Source: Novosphingobium sp. MD-1
GTDB lineage: Bacteria; Pseudomonadota; Alphaproteobacteria; Sphingomonadales; Sphingomonadaceae
Assembly: GCF_001014975.1 (NCBI RefSeq)
Contig: NZ_BBXA01000027.1
Location: forward strand, 62,001-126,000
Reading direction: 5' to 3'
Length of the DNA stretch: 64,000 nucleotides
The translations under genes and the position numbers were made by a program. This document shows positions 26,232 through 35,783 of the stretch, in pieces. Within the stretch, counting starts at the first letter, position 1. Every line of letters begins with the position of its first letter. Under the pieces are notes generated by a model, which worked only from the letters and a program-made list of their open reading frames with translations, did no database searches and was not told where the DNA came from.

Positions 26232-27932
26232 ATGACATATCGCAAGGTTCGCGGTTCGTCCGCGCGATTTGCGGCGCGCTTCGCCGGCTGTGTGATGGCC
26301 TCCGTTCTGGTTGCTTCCGCCGCGATGGCCGCCCCCGCGCCCAAGGTGCCGCCGGTCGACCAGACGCTGATGCGCGACATGGTGAAGACGCTGGCGTCCG
26401 ACGCGCTGGAAGGGCGCGGCCCCAGCACCGCCGTCGAGCCCAAGGTGCTCGATGCGATCATCGCGCGCTTCAAGCAGGCGGGCCTGCAACCCGGCAACAA
26501 GGGCGGCTGGCTGCAGGATGTGCCCACGGTGGAAGTCACCGCAAGCAACGTCAGCCCGCTGGTGGTGACGGGGGCCGCGCAGCCGCTGACGTTCACGCGC
26601 GGCAAGGATTTCGTCGCCGGCAGCTACCGCATCACCCCGAAGACCGACGTGCGCGACAGCGAACTGGTGTTCGTGGGCTATGGCGTCAACGCGCCGGAGC
26701 TGGGCTGGAACGATTATGCTGGCGTTGACGTGAAGGGAAAGACGGTGGTCATCCTCGTCAACGATCCCGACTATGAAACCGCGACCGAGGAGGGGCCGTT
26801 CAAGGGGCGCCGGATGACCTATTATGGCCGCTGGACCTACAAGTTCGAGGAAGCGGCCGGGCAGGGCGCGAAAGCGGCGCTGATCGTCCACGATACCTTC
26901 CCCGCCGCCTATGGCTGGAACGTGGTGGAATCGAGCTGGGCCGGCGCGCAGTATTTCGTCCAGACGCCGAACGACGGCATGGACCAGACCGAAGCCAACG
27001 GCTGGGTGCAGAAGCCGGTGGCCGAAGCGATCTTCGCGGCGGCCGGCCAGAACCTTGCGCAGCTCACCGCCGCCGCCAAGCAGAAGGGCTTCAAGGCGGT
27101 TCCGCTGGGGCTCAAGGTCAGTTTCTCGTTCGACAACGCGATCCGCCGGTCGGTTTCGCACAACGTGATCGGCATCCTGCCCGGCAAGACGCGCCCGGAT
27201 GAATACGTGCTCTATACCGCGCACTGGGACCACCTTGGCCATTGCCAGGCCGATGCCAAGGGGGACGACATCTGCAACGGCGCGGTCGACAACGCCACTG
27301 GCGTGGCTGCCCTGGCGGCGCTCGTCAAGATGAACCGGGCGGCGGGGCCGGCGCAGCGCAGCGAAGTGTTCCTGGCGGTGACGCTGGAGGAATCCGGCCT
27401 GCTTGGATCGGAATACTACGCGCGCAACCCGATCTATCCGCTGGCGAAGACGGTGGGCGGCGTGAACATGGATGCGCTGTCCCCCTATGGCCCGACGCGC
27501 GACGTGCAGGTGACGGGTGGCGACAAGTCCGAACTGACCGCGATCCTCCAGCGCGTGGAACGCGAGATGGGTCTGGTCGAAACGCCCGAGGATCACGCTG
27601 AGCGCGGCCACTATTACCGTTCGGACCACTTCAGCATGGCCAAGCGCGGCGTGCCGATGTTCGCGGTGGGCCGGGGCACCGACCTTGTCGTCGGCGGCAA
27701 GGCCGCAGGCGATGCCGCGTCGGAGGACTACACCAACAACCGTTATCACCAGCCCAGCGACGAATATTCGGATAGCTGGGACTTTTCCGGCATGGCGCAG
27801 GAAGTGGAACTCTACTACCGGCTCGGCCGCGCGCTGGCCGACAGCACGGTCTGGCCGAACTGGCATCCGGGCGATGAATTCCGGGCCATTCGGGATCGGA
27901 GCCTGGCCGAAGCGGGCGTGAAGACGAAGTAA
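26232..27932 (+). CDS. M28-family exported metallopeptidase with PA domain
   Basis: A 566-residue aminopeptidase-like enzyme exported to the periplasm or outer membrane. It has a signal peptide (VMASVLVASAAMAAPA, cleavage near residue 34), an inserted PA-type domain at about 130-280 (VFVGYGVNAPELGWNDYAGVDVKGKTVVIL), then the M28 zinc site: HWDHLGH, VDNATGVAAL, LEESGLLGSEYY, GVNMDALSPYG and the last His in HYYRSDHFSMA. All five ligands are present, so it should be active. The start at 26232 puts the signal peptide at the N-terminus. The substrate peptide class is unknown. The agmatine deiminase gene follows 16 nt later. Confidence 0.88.
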   Translation: MTYRKVRGSSARFAARFAGCVMASVLVASAAMAAPAPKVPPVDQTLMRDMVKTLASDALEGRGPSTAVEPKVLDAIIARFKQAGLQPGNKGGWLQDVPTVEVTASNVSPLVVTGAAQPLTFTRGKDFVAGSYRITPKTDVRDSELVFVGYGVNAPELGWNDYAGVDVKGKTVVILVNDPDYETATEEGPFKGRRMTYYGRWTYKFEEAAGQGAKAALIVHDTFPAAYGWNVVESSWAGAQYFVQTPNDGMDQTEANGWVQKPVAEAIFAAAGQNLAQLTAAAKQKGFKAVPLGLKVSFSFDNAIRRSVSHNVIGILPGKTRPDEYVLYTAHWDHLGHCQADAKGDDICNGAVDNATGVAALAALVKMNRAAGPAQRSEVFLAVTLEESGLLGSEYYARNPIYPLAKTVGGVNMDALSPYGPTRDVQVTGGDKSELTAILQRVEREMGLVETPEDHAERGHYYRSDHFSMAKRGVPMFAVGRGTDLVVGGKAAGDAASEDYTNNRYHQPSDEYSDSWDFSGMAQEVELYYRLGRALADSTVWPNWHPGDEFRAIRDRSLAEAGVKTK

Positions 27933-27948
27933 CGGGACAAGACGGACG

Positions 27949-28938
27949 ATGAGCGGGAATGAAATGCGGATGCCGCCGGAATGGCATCCGCAGGACTGGC
28001 TGTGGATCGGCTTTCCGCATCTGGCGGAAGAATGGTCCGGCGTGATCGATACGGCGCAGGCGCAGATCGCCGCCTTCGCCAGCGCGGTCGCGGAAAGCGG
28101 CCAGGAAGTGCGCCTCATCGTCCGCGACGAAGCCAACGCCGCGCGCGCGCGGCAGCTCGTCAGCGGCTCTGTGCGGCTGGAACAGCGCGTCTATGGCGAT
28201 GTCTGGCTGCGCGATACCGGGCCGCTGGTGGTGCGCGATGCGGCGGGGAACCGCCGGGCGCGGCTGTTCGGCTTCAACGGCTGGGGCGGCAAGTACCTGA
28301 TGGACGGAGACACGCTGATCGGCGCGGATCTGGCCGAAAGCGCGGGGCTGGCCGCCGATCGTTGCGACTGGATTCTCGAAGGCGGTGCGCTGGATGGGGA
28401 CGGCACCGGGCTGGTCGCCACCACGGGGCAATGCCTGCTCAATCCCAATCGCAATCCGCATCTCTCGCAGGCCGATCTCGAAAGGCGGCTGGCGCGCGAT
28501 CTCGGGTTTGACCGGGTGCTGTGGCTGGGCGATGGCCTGATCAACGATCATACCGACGGGCACGTCGACAATCTCGGCCGTTTCGTCGCGCCCAACCGCA
28601 TCGCCCTGCCGCGCGCGACCGGGGCGGACGATCCCAACGCCGCGATCTATGCCGATGCCGCGGCGCGCGCGCGGGCGATGGGCGTGGAGGTGGCCGAAGT
28701 GCCGTCTCCCGGCCGGATCGAATGGGACGGCATGGTCCAGCCGGCAAGCTACATGAACTTCGTCGTCACGACGAAGCTGGTGGTCGTTCCGGTCTTCGGT
28801 TCGCCCCATGACGACGTAGGCGTGGCCGCCATCTCCGCGCTGTTTCCGGGGCGCGATACCGTGGGGCTGATGGCCGATGCCGTGCTGGCGGGGGGCGGCG
28901 GCTTCCACTGTTCCAGCCAGCAGATGCCGTCCGCCTGA
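27949..28938 (+). CDS. aguA: Agmatine deiminase
   Basis: A 329-residue member of the guanidino-modifying (PPAD) superfamily that converts agmatine to N-carbamoylputrescine, a route to putrescine. It has MPPEWHPQDWLWIGFPH at the start, YGDVWLRDTGPLVV near 80, DHTDGHVDNLGRFV near residue 200 with the catalytic His, and the C-terminal GGGGFHCSSQQMP bearing the catalytic Cys. It lies 16 nt after the peptidase gene. The usual partner N-carbamoylputrescine amidase (aguB) is not beside it. Confidence 0.9.
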   Translation: MSGNEMRMPPEWHPQDWLWIGFPHLAEEWSGVIDTAQAQIAAFASAVAESGQEVRLIVRDEANAARARQLVSGSVRLEQRVYGDVWLRDTGPLVVRDAAGNRRARLFGFNGWGGKYLMDGDTLIGADLAESAGLAADRCDWILEGGALDGDGTGLVATTGQCLLNPNRNPHLSQADLERRLARDLGFDRVLWLGDGLINDHTDGHVDNLGRFVAPNRIALPRATGADDPNAAIYADAAARARAMGVEVAEVPSPGRIEWDGMVQPASYMNFVVTTKLVVVPVFGSPHDDVGVAAISALFPGRDTVGLMADAVLAGGGGFHCSSQQMPSA

Positions 28939-28947
28939 AGCGTTCTC

Positions 28948-30501
28948 CTACCCTTCGCCCTGGTGCTGGCGGTTCAACGCCCGCCATGCGATGAACAGCG
29001 CGGCGAAGGCGATCGGAACCACGGCCAGCACCCCCACCAGCCCGACCTTGAGGCTGCCGAAATCGGTCGACAGGCGGCCGGCGGCGTAGGGGCCGAGCGC
29101 CAGCCCCAGCATCGTCGCGCCGAGCAGGAACGCCGCCGTCGCCGTGGCGCGTACCTGTGGCGGCACGATGTTGACGATCGTCCCCGAAGCCCCGCCCAGC
29201 GCGGCGCTCAGCAGGAACCAGGTGGGGAAGACCATGGCATAGAACACCGCCTTGCTGTCGGTGGTCAGCATCACGGCATAGGGCAGCAGACCGGCCGCCA
29301 GCCCGCCGATGACCACCAGCACGCGCCGCGCGTTGTCATGGCCCCGGCTCAGGCGGTCCGCCATCGCGCCACCGGCGATCACGCCCGCCGCGCCGCCTGC
29401 CGCCGCCAGCCCGCCGACCATGATCGCCACTTCGTCGGTGCTGGCGTGGAAGGTGCGGATCGCATAAAGCGGGCCGAACGCCGAATTGGCGTAGGATACG
29501 AAGCTGATCAGGCCGTACCCGATGGTCACGCCCAGCACCGAAGGCGATTTCCAGATCGCGGCGAAAGCGGCCGGGTCCTGCACCCGCAGGCTCGCCGCCC
29601 ACGAGAAGATGGCATAGCTGCCCACGCCCAGCGCGATCCACTGCACCGGATCGCCCAGCAGCGCGGTGATGCCCGCCGCCAGCGCCGCGATGATCGCCGC
29701 GGCCGCGATGTTGGCCGTCAGCGCCCCGCCGCCCCGCCGCGCGGCGGCGATCAGGGTGAAGGGCGGCACGATCGTGCCAAGGTCCGCCAGGAACGCCTTG
29801 AACGGCGACCCTTCCGGCGGCGCGCGGCGGTGCGCCGGCGGATCGTAGCGGCCACGCGCCGGCTCGCGCAGGCTGTTGACCCATCCCGCCAGCAGCAGGC
29901 CCGGCAGGCCCACGGCCAGGAACGCGACCTGCCATCCCGCCAGCCCGAACGGATGTGCGCCCGGCGCGAAGCCGCTGTTCCAGGCATTGGCGATGGAACT
30001 GCCGATGAACAGCGAAACGCCGCCGCCCAGGTAGATGCCGGCGGAATAGATCGCGATCGCGGTGGCGCGGCGCCGCGGCGGGAAATAGTCGGACAGCAGC
30101 GAATAGGCGGACGGGCCGGCGGAAGCTTCGCCTACGCCCACCCCGATCCGGGCGAGGCCCAGTTGCGTGAAGTTGCGGGAAAGGCCGGATAGCGCGGTCA
30201 TCGCCGACCACACGGCGAGGCCGATCGCCAGCAACCGGGTGCGCGTCCAGCGGTCCGCCAACTTGCCCAGCGGAATGCCGAACAGCGCATAGAACACGCC
30301 GAACGCCGTGCCATAGAGGAAGCCGAATTCGCTGTCGGAAATGCCCAGATCGCGCTTCAGGTCCACCGCAAGGATGGTCAGCAACTGGCGATCGATAAAG
30401 TTGAGTATATAAACAATGACCAGTACGCCCAGCGCGTACCAGCTATAGGGTTCGATCCGGGGGGCTTTTTCGCCTCTCGCCGGGGTTTCAGGATCCTCCA
30501 T
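28948..30501 (-). CDS. MFS transporter, spinster-like
   Basis: A polytopic inner-membrane transporter of about 517 residues with 12 predicted helices. The first helices contain LNFIDRQLLTILAVDLKRDLGISDSEFG and the loop GKLADRWTRTRLLAIGLAVWS, both hallmarks of spinster-type MFS proteins common in sphingomonads. A charged, longer loop sits between helices 6 and 7. The start at 30501 is chosen as the ATG giving MEDPETPARGEK; it overlaps the queC stop by 14 bases. The substrate is not predictable; relatives move lipids, drugs or organic acids. Confidence 0.85.
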   Translation of the reverse strand: MEDPETPARGEKAPRIEPYSWYALGVLVIVYILNFIDRQLLTILAVDLKRDLGISDSEFGFLYGTAFGVFYALFGIPLGKLADRWTRTRLLAIGLAVWSAMTALSGLSRNFTQLGLARIGVGVGEASAGPSAYSLLSDYFPPRRRATAIAIYSAGIYLGGGVSLFIGSSIANAWNSGFAPGAHPFGLAGWQVAFLAVGLPGLLLAGWVNSLREPARGRYDPPAHRRAPPEGSPFKAFLADLGTIVPPFTLIAAARRGGGALTANIAAAAIIAALAAGITALLGDPVQWIALGVGSYAIFSWAASLRVQDPAAFAAIWKSPSVLGVTIGYGLISFVSYANSAFGPLYAIRTFHASTDEVAIMVGGLAAAGGAAGVIAGGAMADRLSRGHDNARRVLVVIGGLAAGLLPYAVMLTTDSKAVFYAMVFPTWFLLSAALGGASGTIVNIVPPQVRATATAAFLLGATMLGLALGPYAAGRLSTDFGSLKVGLVGVLAVVPIAFAALFIAWRALNRQHQGEG

Positions 30502-31204
30502 ACCGCGTGCCGTCCTCCAGTCCCGCTTCGGCAAATCCCGCCTGTCGCAGGCGACAGCTGTCGCACAGGCCGCAGGCGGTCCCATCGGGCAGGGGATCGT
30601 AGCAGGACCAGCTTTCGCTCGTGTCCAGCCCGAGCCGCACGGCTTCGCGCGCGATCCCCGCCTTGGTCAGGTACTGGAGCGGCGCGTGGACGCGCACGGT
30701 GCCCCCTTCCGATCCGAACTTGGTGGCAATGCGCGCCAGTCCCTCGAACCCCGCCACGAATTCCGGGCGGCAATCCGGATAGCCGGAATAATCGAGCGCG
30801 TTGACGCCGATGAACAGGTCCTTGGATCCCGCCGCTTCGGCCCAGGCGAGCGCGAGCGAGAGAAACACGAGGTTGCGCGCGGGCACGTAAGTGACCGGGA
30901 TGTCCGGCCCGACGCCGTCCTTGGGCACATCGATGGCGTCAGTCAGTGCCGAACCGCCGAACTGGCGCAGATCGAGCGGCAGCACGACGTGGCGGTCCAC
31001 CCGGAGCCGGGCGGCGATCTTGCGCGCGGCGTCCAGTTCAATGCGGTGGCGCTGGTTGTAATCGATCGTCAGCGCCAGCACGCGGAAGCCCTGTTCCAGC
31101 GCCAACCCCGCGCAGACCATCGAATCCAGCCCGCCGGACAGCAGCACCACGGCCAGGGGAGCCGCACCGGCATTCTTCACTTGCACGTCAACGTGTTCGA
31201 CCAT
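30488..31204 (-). CDS. queC: 7-cyano-7-deazaguanine synthase
   Basis: A 238-residue enzyme that converts 7-carboxy-7-deazaguanine to preQ0 with ATP and ammonia, for queuosine tRNA modification. The N-type ATP-pyrophosphatase loop is LLSGGLDSM near residue 24, and the zinc site is a Cys at about 205 (SWSCYDP) plus CGLCDSC near 215-221. The remaining queuosine genes (queD, queE, queF) are not in the window. It is followed directly by the MFS gene; whether the two share a function is unclear. Confidence 0.93.
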   Translation of the reverse strand: MVEHVDVQVKNAGAAPLAVVLLSGGLDSMVCAGLALEQGFRVLALTIDYNQRHRIELDAARKIAARLRVDRHVVLPLDLRQFGGSALTDAIDVPKDGVGPDIPVTYVPARNLVFLSLALAWAEAAGSKDLFIGVNALDYSGYPDCRPEFVAGFEGLARIATKFGSEGGTVRVHAPLQYLTKAGIAREAVRLGLDTSESWSCYDPLPDGTACGLCDSCRLRQAGFAEAGLEDGTRYGGS

Positions 31205-31275
31205 CCCCTTGGGCTAGCGGGGCATAGCCGCGCTGGCAATGGCAAGCACGAACAGGACGGGGATGCGCGACAGGG

Positions 31276-31716
31276 TCAGCGCGGCGTGCAGCTGCCCACG
31301 CGGCGCGCTTCGGCCGAGTAGTCGAAAGGCAACCCTTGCGCGATGCCCTGCGTTTCGATCTGCGCCAGCCGCGCGTTCTCCATGCGGATGCGCGTGCGGC
31401 CATAGCCGTTGCCGGGGCAGGTGTATTGAATGGTGACGGCACTGGGCGTGTCCTCGATCACCACGCTGCGGCAGGCGGCGCCGGCGTGGCGCAGCTGGAC
31501 CAGGTCGCGTCCGTTGTCGATGCACAGCGAACTGCGTGTGGTCGTGGTATCGCGTACGCGGACGTCCCATTGGCCGGCTTCGAAGCGATCGAGCATCAGC
31601 AGGCCCGAACGCTGCGCCAGCAGCGATGGCGCGGCGAAGGCCAGCGTCGCGATCCCGGCAAGGACCGCACCGCGCCCCAGGCGCGCAATGATTCGCTCGT
31701 TCCAGTTCATGGCCAT
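31276..31716 (-). CDS. Exported DUF3617-like protein
   Basis: About 146 residues, with a signal peptide (VLAGIATLAFAAPSLLAQ) and a mature domain beginning MLDRFEAGQWDVRVRD. Two Cys pairs (CIDNG, AACRSV, QYTCPGNGYG, GSCTPR) suggest disulfides in the periplasm. The G.W.V..., C.DNG and YTCPG.G order resembles DUF3617 proteins of sphingomonads, whose function is unknown. The start is one of three clustered ATGs; 31716 follows GTGGGGA at a reasonable distance. Confidence 0.7.
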   Translation of the reverse strand: MAMNWNERIIARLGRGAVLAGIATLAFAAPSLLAQRSGLLMLDRFEAGQWDVRVRDTTTTRSSLCIDNGRDLVQLRHAGAACRSVVIEDTPSAVTIQYTCPGNGYGRTRIRMENARLAQIETQGIAQGLPFDYSAEARRVGSCTPR

Positions 31717-31826
31717 TAACAATGACATCCCCACGTCCGTTGTCAGTGCGGGATTTCACAATATTTCATGACAAAAATAGGGCGGTCCGGACCAGATTCA
31801 ATGGCCCGCGCCGGCGCGGCATGACC

Positions 31827-32735
31827 TCAATCCAGATCGATTGCGAAATCGCGCGAACAGAACGCGCAATCGACCACGATCACGCCATCTTCGTTGCGCA
31901 TTTCGGCGCGCTCACTTTCGGGAAAGCGCGACAGTATCGATCGGTAGTGCTCGACGGTGCAGCGACAACCGCGTTCCAGCGCCGGTCCGCGTTCGACGCG
32001 CACTTCCCGCTCCTCGTGAAACAGGCGCCACGCGATGCTTTCCATGCTCAGCGCGGGATCGAGCAGCTCCTCGGCCTTCACGCTGCCGCCCATGGTCGCG
32101 ATATGCTCCCATTGCGGATGGTCCAGCCTTGCATGCAGCCGCTCGCGGCCTTCCTCGCCTTCGGGCAGATGCTGCAGCAGCAGGCCGCCGCCGACGCAGC
32201 CCGTGGCATCGTGGCGCACGGCGGACCGGATCAGCGTGGGCACCTGCTCGGACTGGAGGAAATAAGCTTCGCAGGCTTCGGCCAGGCACGAACCTTCCAG
32301 CGGCACGATGCCTTGATAGCGCTGGTCGGTGGAGGGAAGATCGAAGGTCACCGCCAGATAGCCATCGCCGAACAGGGCGTGCAGCGTGGGGGCCGGCCCC
32401 AGCTCGTCCAGCCGCGCCTTGTCGAACCGCGCATAGCCGCGCAGCTCGCCACCCCGGTAATCGCAGACCAGCAGGTCGATCACGCCCTCCCGCGTCTGCG
32501 CCTGCATGGTCAGCTGGCCTTGCTCGTCCTTGAGCAGCGAGCCGAGCAGCGCGGTCAGCACCAGCGCTTCGGCCAGCAGATGCTTGACCGGTGCGGGATA
32601 GGCGTGCGCCGAAAGGATGCGGTCCAGCACCGGGCCAAGCCGCACGACCCGGCCGCGCGCGTCGCGATCGGGCACGGTGAACAGCAGCGTCCGGTCGAAG
32701 CCGGTTTCGCCATCGTGAATATCAGGAGCGCTCAT
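31827..32735 (-). CDS. hslO: Redox-regulated chaperone Hsp33
   Basis: A 302-residue holdase activated by oxidation. The four zinc-binding cysteines are in the C-terminal CRC (near residue 262) and CAFC (near residue 294), the CxC...CxxC switch of Hsp33. The N-terminal domain shows DLLVCDYRGGELRGYARFD and the conserved YQGIVPLEG segment. It is the last gene of argD-argF-hslO, 21 nt after argF, an order common in Alphaproteobacteria. Confidence 0.92.
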   Translation of the reverse strand: MSAPDIHDGETGFDRTLLFTVPDRDARGRVVRLGPVLDRILSAHAYPAPVKHLLAEALVLTALLGSLLKDEQGQLTMQAQTREGVIDLLVCDYRGGELRGYARFDKARLDELGPAPTLHALFGDGYLAVTFDLPSTDQRYQGIVPLEGSCLAEACEAYFLQSEQVPTLIRSAVRHDATGCVGGGLLLQHLPEGEEGRERLHARLDHPQWEHIATMGGSVKAEELLDPALSMESIAWRLFHEEREVRVERGPALERGCRCTVEHYRSILSRFPESERAEMRNEDGVIVVDCAFCSRDFAIDLD

Positions 32736-32756
32736 CAGCCGTGTTCACCGTTGCCT

Positions 32757-33683
32757 TCAGATCTGGCCGAAAACCCAGCGCAGCACCGACTTCTGGGCAT
32801 GGATGCGGTTCTCCGCTTCATCCCATACCACCGACCGCGCGCCGTCGATCACCGAATCGGTCACCTCTTCGCCGCGATGCGCGGGCAGGCAGTGCAGGAA
32901 CAGGGCGTCCGCTTTCGCCTGCGCCATCAGCGCATCGTTGACCTGGTAGGGTGCCATGGCCTGCAGCTTGGCTTCGGCGTGCGCCTGCCCCATCGAAATC
33001 CAGGTGTCGGTCACCACCACATCCGCGCCGCGCGCGGCTTCGGCGGCGTCGCGGTGAAGCGAGACGCGCGCGCCGCCGGCCTGCGCGCGGGCTATGAACC
33101 CGGCGTCGGATTCATAGCCTTCGGGTACGCCGATGCGAACGTTGAACTTCATCAGCCCCGCCGCTTCGACGATCGAGTTGAGCACGTTGTTGCCATCGCC
33201 CAGCCAGGCGACTTCCAGGCCGGGCAGGGCCTTGCCGTGTTCGATCACGGTCAGCAGGTCTGCCATGATCTGGCAGGGGTGCGACAGGTCCGTCAGCCCG
33301 TTGATCACCGGCACGGTCGCGTGGTGCGCCAGTTCCTCGACCTTGGCGTGATCGTCGGTGCGCAGCATGATGGCGTCGGCCATGCGGCTCAGCACGCGCG
33401 CGGTATCGGCGATCGTCTCGCCCCGGCCAAGCTGGGTGGTACCGGCGTCGAGCACCAGTGCGCTGCCGCCAAGCTGGCGCATCGCCACGTCGAACGACAC
33501 GCGCGTGCGGGTGGAGTTCTTCTCGAACACCATGGCCAGCACGTGCCCGGCGAGCGGGGCATCGCCATCGGCACGCCCCTTGGCGAAGCCCTTGCGCGCC
33601 GCCTTCCGGTCGATCGCGTCGTTGAGCATCGCGGCGAGGGCATCGCCGCCCGCGTCGGTCAGGTTCAGGAAATGCCGGGTCAT
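32757..33683 (-). CDS. argF: Ornithine carbamoyltransferase
   Basis: A 308-residue cytoplasmic enzyme joining carbamoyl phosphate and ornithine to give citrulline in arginine synthesis. It has the carbamoyl phosphate site [11 protein letters not shown] near residue 55, HPCQIMADL near 132, and the ornithine-site motif [13 protein letters not shown] near residue 265. Its ATG overlaps the argD stop as ATGA, so the two are coupled. Confidence 0.94.
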   Translation of the reverse strand: MTRHFLNLTDAGGDALAAMLNDAIDRKAARKGFAKGRADGDAPLAGHVLAMVFEKNSTRTRVSFDVAMRQLGGSALVLDAGTTQLGRGETIADTARVLSRMADAIMLRTDDHAKVEELAHHATVPVINGLTDLSHPCQIMADLLTVIEHGKALPGLEVAWLGDGNNVLNSIVEAAGLMKFNVRIGVPEGYESDAGFIARAQAGGARVSLHRDAAEAARGADVVVTDTWISMGQAHAEAKLQAMAPYQVNDALMAQAKADALFLHCLPAHRGEEVTDSVIDGARSVVWDEAENRIHAQKSVLRWVFGQI

Positions 33684-34873
33684 GATGGCGTGGCCTCGAC
33701 CTTGTAGCTCGCGGCGCCGGCCGAGAGCTTGTCCATGAATTCATCGATGTGCGAATCGTCGATCACCAGCGGTGGCAGCACGCGCAGGGTGTTGTCGCCG
33801 GCCGAAACCGTCAGCAGTTGGTGGTTGTCGCGCAGATGCGCCACGAACGCGCGCGGCTCGATCTTCATCTTGACGCCCAGCATCAGCCCGCGTCCGCGCA
33901 CCAGTTCGAACAGATCCGGGTAGTTGCCGATGAACTGTTCCAGGCGGCCGCGCAGGCGTTCGCCGGTGGCGCGCACATTGGACAGGAATTCGGGGGTGGC
34001 GACGATGTCCAGCACCGCTTCGCCGGCGGCCATGGCCAGCGGATTGCCGCCATAGGTGCTGCCGTGCGTGCCGAAGACCATGCCGCGCGCGGCCTTTTCG
34101 GTGGCGAGGCAGGCGCCCATCGGGAATCCACCGCCGATGCCCTTGGCCGTCGCCATGATATCCGGTAGCACGCCATACTGTTCATAGGCATAAAGCGTGC
34201 CGGTGCGCGCCACGCCGCACTGCACCTCGTCGAACACCAGCATCAGGTCGTTTTCGTCGGACAGGTCGCGCAGGCCCTTGATGAACGCGTCGGAGCCATC
34301 GCGGATGCCGCCTTCGCCCTGGATCGGTTCGACCAGGAAGCCGGCCGTGTTGGGGCCGATCGCGGCTTTCGCGCCTTCCAGATCGTCGAACTCGACGTAC
34401 TTGAAGCCGGGCAGCAGGGGCAGGAAGCCCTTGTGCATCTTGTCCTGATTCGACGCGCTGATCGTGGCCATCGTGCGGCCGTGGAATGCGTTCTTGAACG
34501 TGATCAGCTCGAACTTGTGATCGTCGCCGGCATGCTGGTGATAGGCGCGTGCGGTCTTGATCGCGCATTCCACCGCCTCGGCGCCCGAATTGGTGAAGAA
34601 CACAGTATCGGCGAACGTCAGATCGACCAGCCGCTGCGCAAGATGCTCGCCCTGCGGGCTGCCATAGAGGTTCGACACGTGCATCAGCGTCGCCGCCTGC
34701 TGCTGGATCGCGCCGATCAGGTGCGCGTTCGAATGGCCGAGCAGGTTGACGGCGATGCCGCTGGCGAAATCGAGATAACGGGTGCCGTTCTCGTCAATGA
34801 GATGGCAGTGCTCCCCTCGCACAGGTCGCACGCCGCACCGGGGATAGACGGGCATGAGCGGTGTGATCGACAT
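33680..34873 (-). CDS. argD: Acetylornithine/succinyldiaminopimelate aminotransferase
   Basis: A class III PLP aminotransferase of about 397 residues producing N-acetylornithine in arginine synthesis and often acting in lysine synthesis too. It shows [32 protein letters not shown], the PLP aspartate in [16 protein letters not shown], and the Schiff-base lysine in [13 protein letters not shown] near residue 250. The start at 34873 is preferred because AGGAG lies seven bases before that ATG. First gene of argD-argF-hslO. Confidence 0.94.
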   Translation of the reverse strand: MSITPLMPVYPRCGVRPVRGEHCHLIDENGTRYLDFASGIAVNLLGHSNAHLIGAIQQQAATLMHVSNLYGSPQGEHLAQRLVDLTFADTVFFTNSGAEAVECAIKTARAYHQHAGDDHKFELITFKNAFHGRTMATISASNQDKMHKGFLPLLPGFKYVEFDDLEGAKAAIGPNTAGFLVEPIQGEGGIRDGSDAFIKGLRDLSDENDLMLVFDEVQCGVARTGTLYAYEQYGVLPDIMATAKGIGGGFPMGACLATEKAARGMVFGTHGSTYGGNPLAMAAGEAVLDIVATPEFLSNVRATGERLRGRLEQFIGNYPDLFELVRGRGLMLGVKMKIEPRAFVAHLRDNHQLLTVSAGDNTLRVLPPLVIDDSHIDEFMDKLSAGAASYKVEATPS

Positions 34874-34924
34874 GGGCAGCTCCTGTTTCATTCACGCAAA
34901 TCGGAAGACGGGAATCGCAAACGA

Positions 34925-34952
34925 CAAATGGCGGCCGACTGGCCGCCATTTG
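34925..34952 (-). terminator. Perfect 12-bp hairpin after the cold-shock gene
   Basis: CAAATGGCGGCC (34925-34936) pairs with its complement at 34941-34952 around GACT. On the minus strand it is followed by TCGTTTG. It separates the cold-shock gene from argD and is the likelier of two tandem terminators. Confidence 0.65.
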
Positions 34953-34973
34953 CGCGCGTTTATTGTGTTGCAG

Positions 34974-34996
34974 GCCCCCGGTCAAATGCCGGGGGC
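34974..34996 (-). terminator. Second hairpin between cold-shock gene and argD
   Basis: GCCCCCGG (34974-34981) and CCGGGGGC (34989-34996) form an 8-bp stem, 13 nt downstream of the cold-shock stop. No T-run. Together with 34925-34952 it makes a tandem stem-loop arrangement. Confidence 0.55.
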
Positions 34997-35009
34997 GGTG
35001 CGGACCGGA

Positions 35010-35783
35010 TCAATCCTGACGCGGCACCAGGTTGACCGCCGAGTACTTGCCTCGTCGATCGACCTCGAGATCGAATTCCAGCTTGTCGCCTTCATTCAAC
35101 TCGCGCATGCCCGAACGCTCCACAGCGCTGATGTGCACGAACGCGTCCGGCTGGCCGTCATCACGCGTGATGAAGCCGAAGCCCTTCATCGCGTTGAAGA
35201 ACTTGACCGTGCCGGTCGCCTTTTCGCCCGTCAGTTCGCGCTGCGGCGCGGCCGGCTTGGAGGCAACCTCGATCACGTCGCCGACGACCTGAAGGTCCGC
35301 CGCCGAAATCTTGCCGCCGCGATCGACCAGGTTGAATTCGAGTTCCTGACCTTCGGCCAGGCCTTCCAGCCCGGCGCGTTCAACCGCGCTGATGTGCACG
35401 AAAACGTCTTCGCCGCCTTCGTCGCGCTGGATGAAGCCAAAGCCCTTCTGGGCATTGAAGAACTTCACCTTGCCCTTGCCGGTGCCGACGACCTGCGCGG
35501 GCATGCCGCCGCCACGGGGGCCGCCGAAGCCGCCACCACCGCCGCCGCCACCGAAGCCGCCGCCACGGTTGCCACCGCCGCCGAATCCACCGCGATCACC
35601 GCCGCCGAAGCCGCCGCCACGGTTGCCGCCGCCGAATCCGCCGCGGTCACCACCGCCGAATCCGCCACGATCGTAACCGCCGCCGAAGCCGCCGCCACCG
35701 CCGCTGTAGGGATCGAAATTGTCTTCGCCGAATCCGTCGCGCTTATCCCGTCCGCGACCCCGCCGCCCTCTGTCAAAACCCAT
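35010..35783 (-). CDS. Glycine-rich protein with two cold-shock domains
   Basis: A 257-residue putative RNA chaperone. Residues 1-18 are Arg/Lys-rich; about 28-93 are Gly-dominated repeats built from [10 protein letters not shown] and NRGG units resembling eukaryotic RGG boxes. Two cold-shock domains follow, at about 103-167 and 188-255, each with the RNP1 motif ([16 protein letters not shown]) and RNP2 (VFVHIS, AFVHIS). Double cold-shock proteins are common in Alphaproteobacteria, but the long Gly-rich arm is notable and may drive RNA binding or condensation (inference). The ATG at 35783 begins [14 protein letters not shown] leader of several hundred bases lies upstream. Confidence 0.85.
   Translation of the reverse strand: MGFDRGRRGRGRDKRDGFGEDNFDPYSGGGGGFGGGYDRGGFGGGDRGGFGGGNRGGGFGGGDRGGFGGGGNRGGGFGGGGGGGGFGGPRGGGMPAQVVGTGKGKVKFFNAQKGFGFIQRDEGGEDVFVHISAVERAGLEGLAEGQELEFNLVDRGGKISAADLQVVGDVIEVASKPAAPQRELTGEKATGTVKFFNAMKGFGFITRDDGQPDAFVHISAVERSGMRELNEGDKLEFDLEVDRRGKYSAVNLVPRQD

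Noticed and set aside
30440..30465. GGTTCGATCC, tRNA T-loop-like
   Set aside because: It lies inside the MFS coding sequence, and no acceptor or anticodon stems surround it.
35392..35676. Proline-rich plus-strand frame
   Set aside because: It is the antisense of the glycine-rich repeats of the cold-shock protein.
35480..35720. Repeat array that could look like a CRISPR
   Set aside because: The repeats are in-frame codons for GGFGGG-type units inside the cold-shock gene; no spacers or cas genes.
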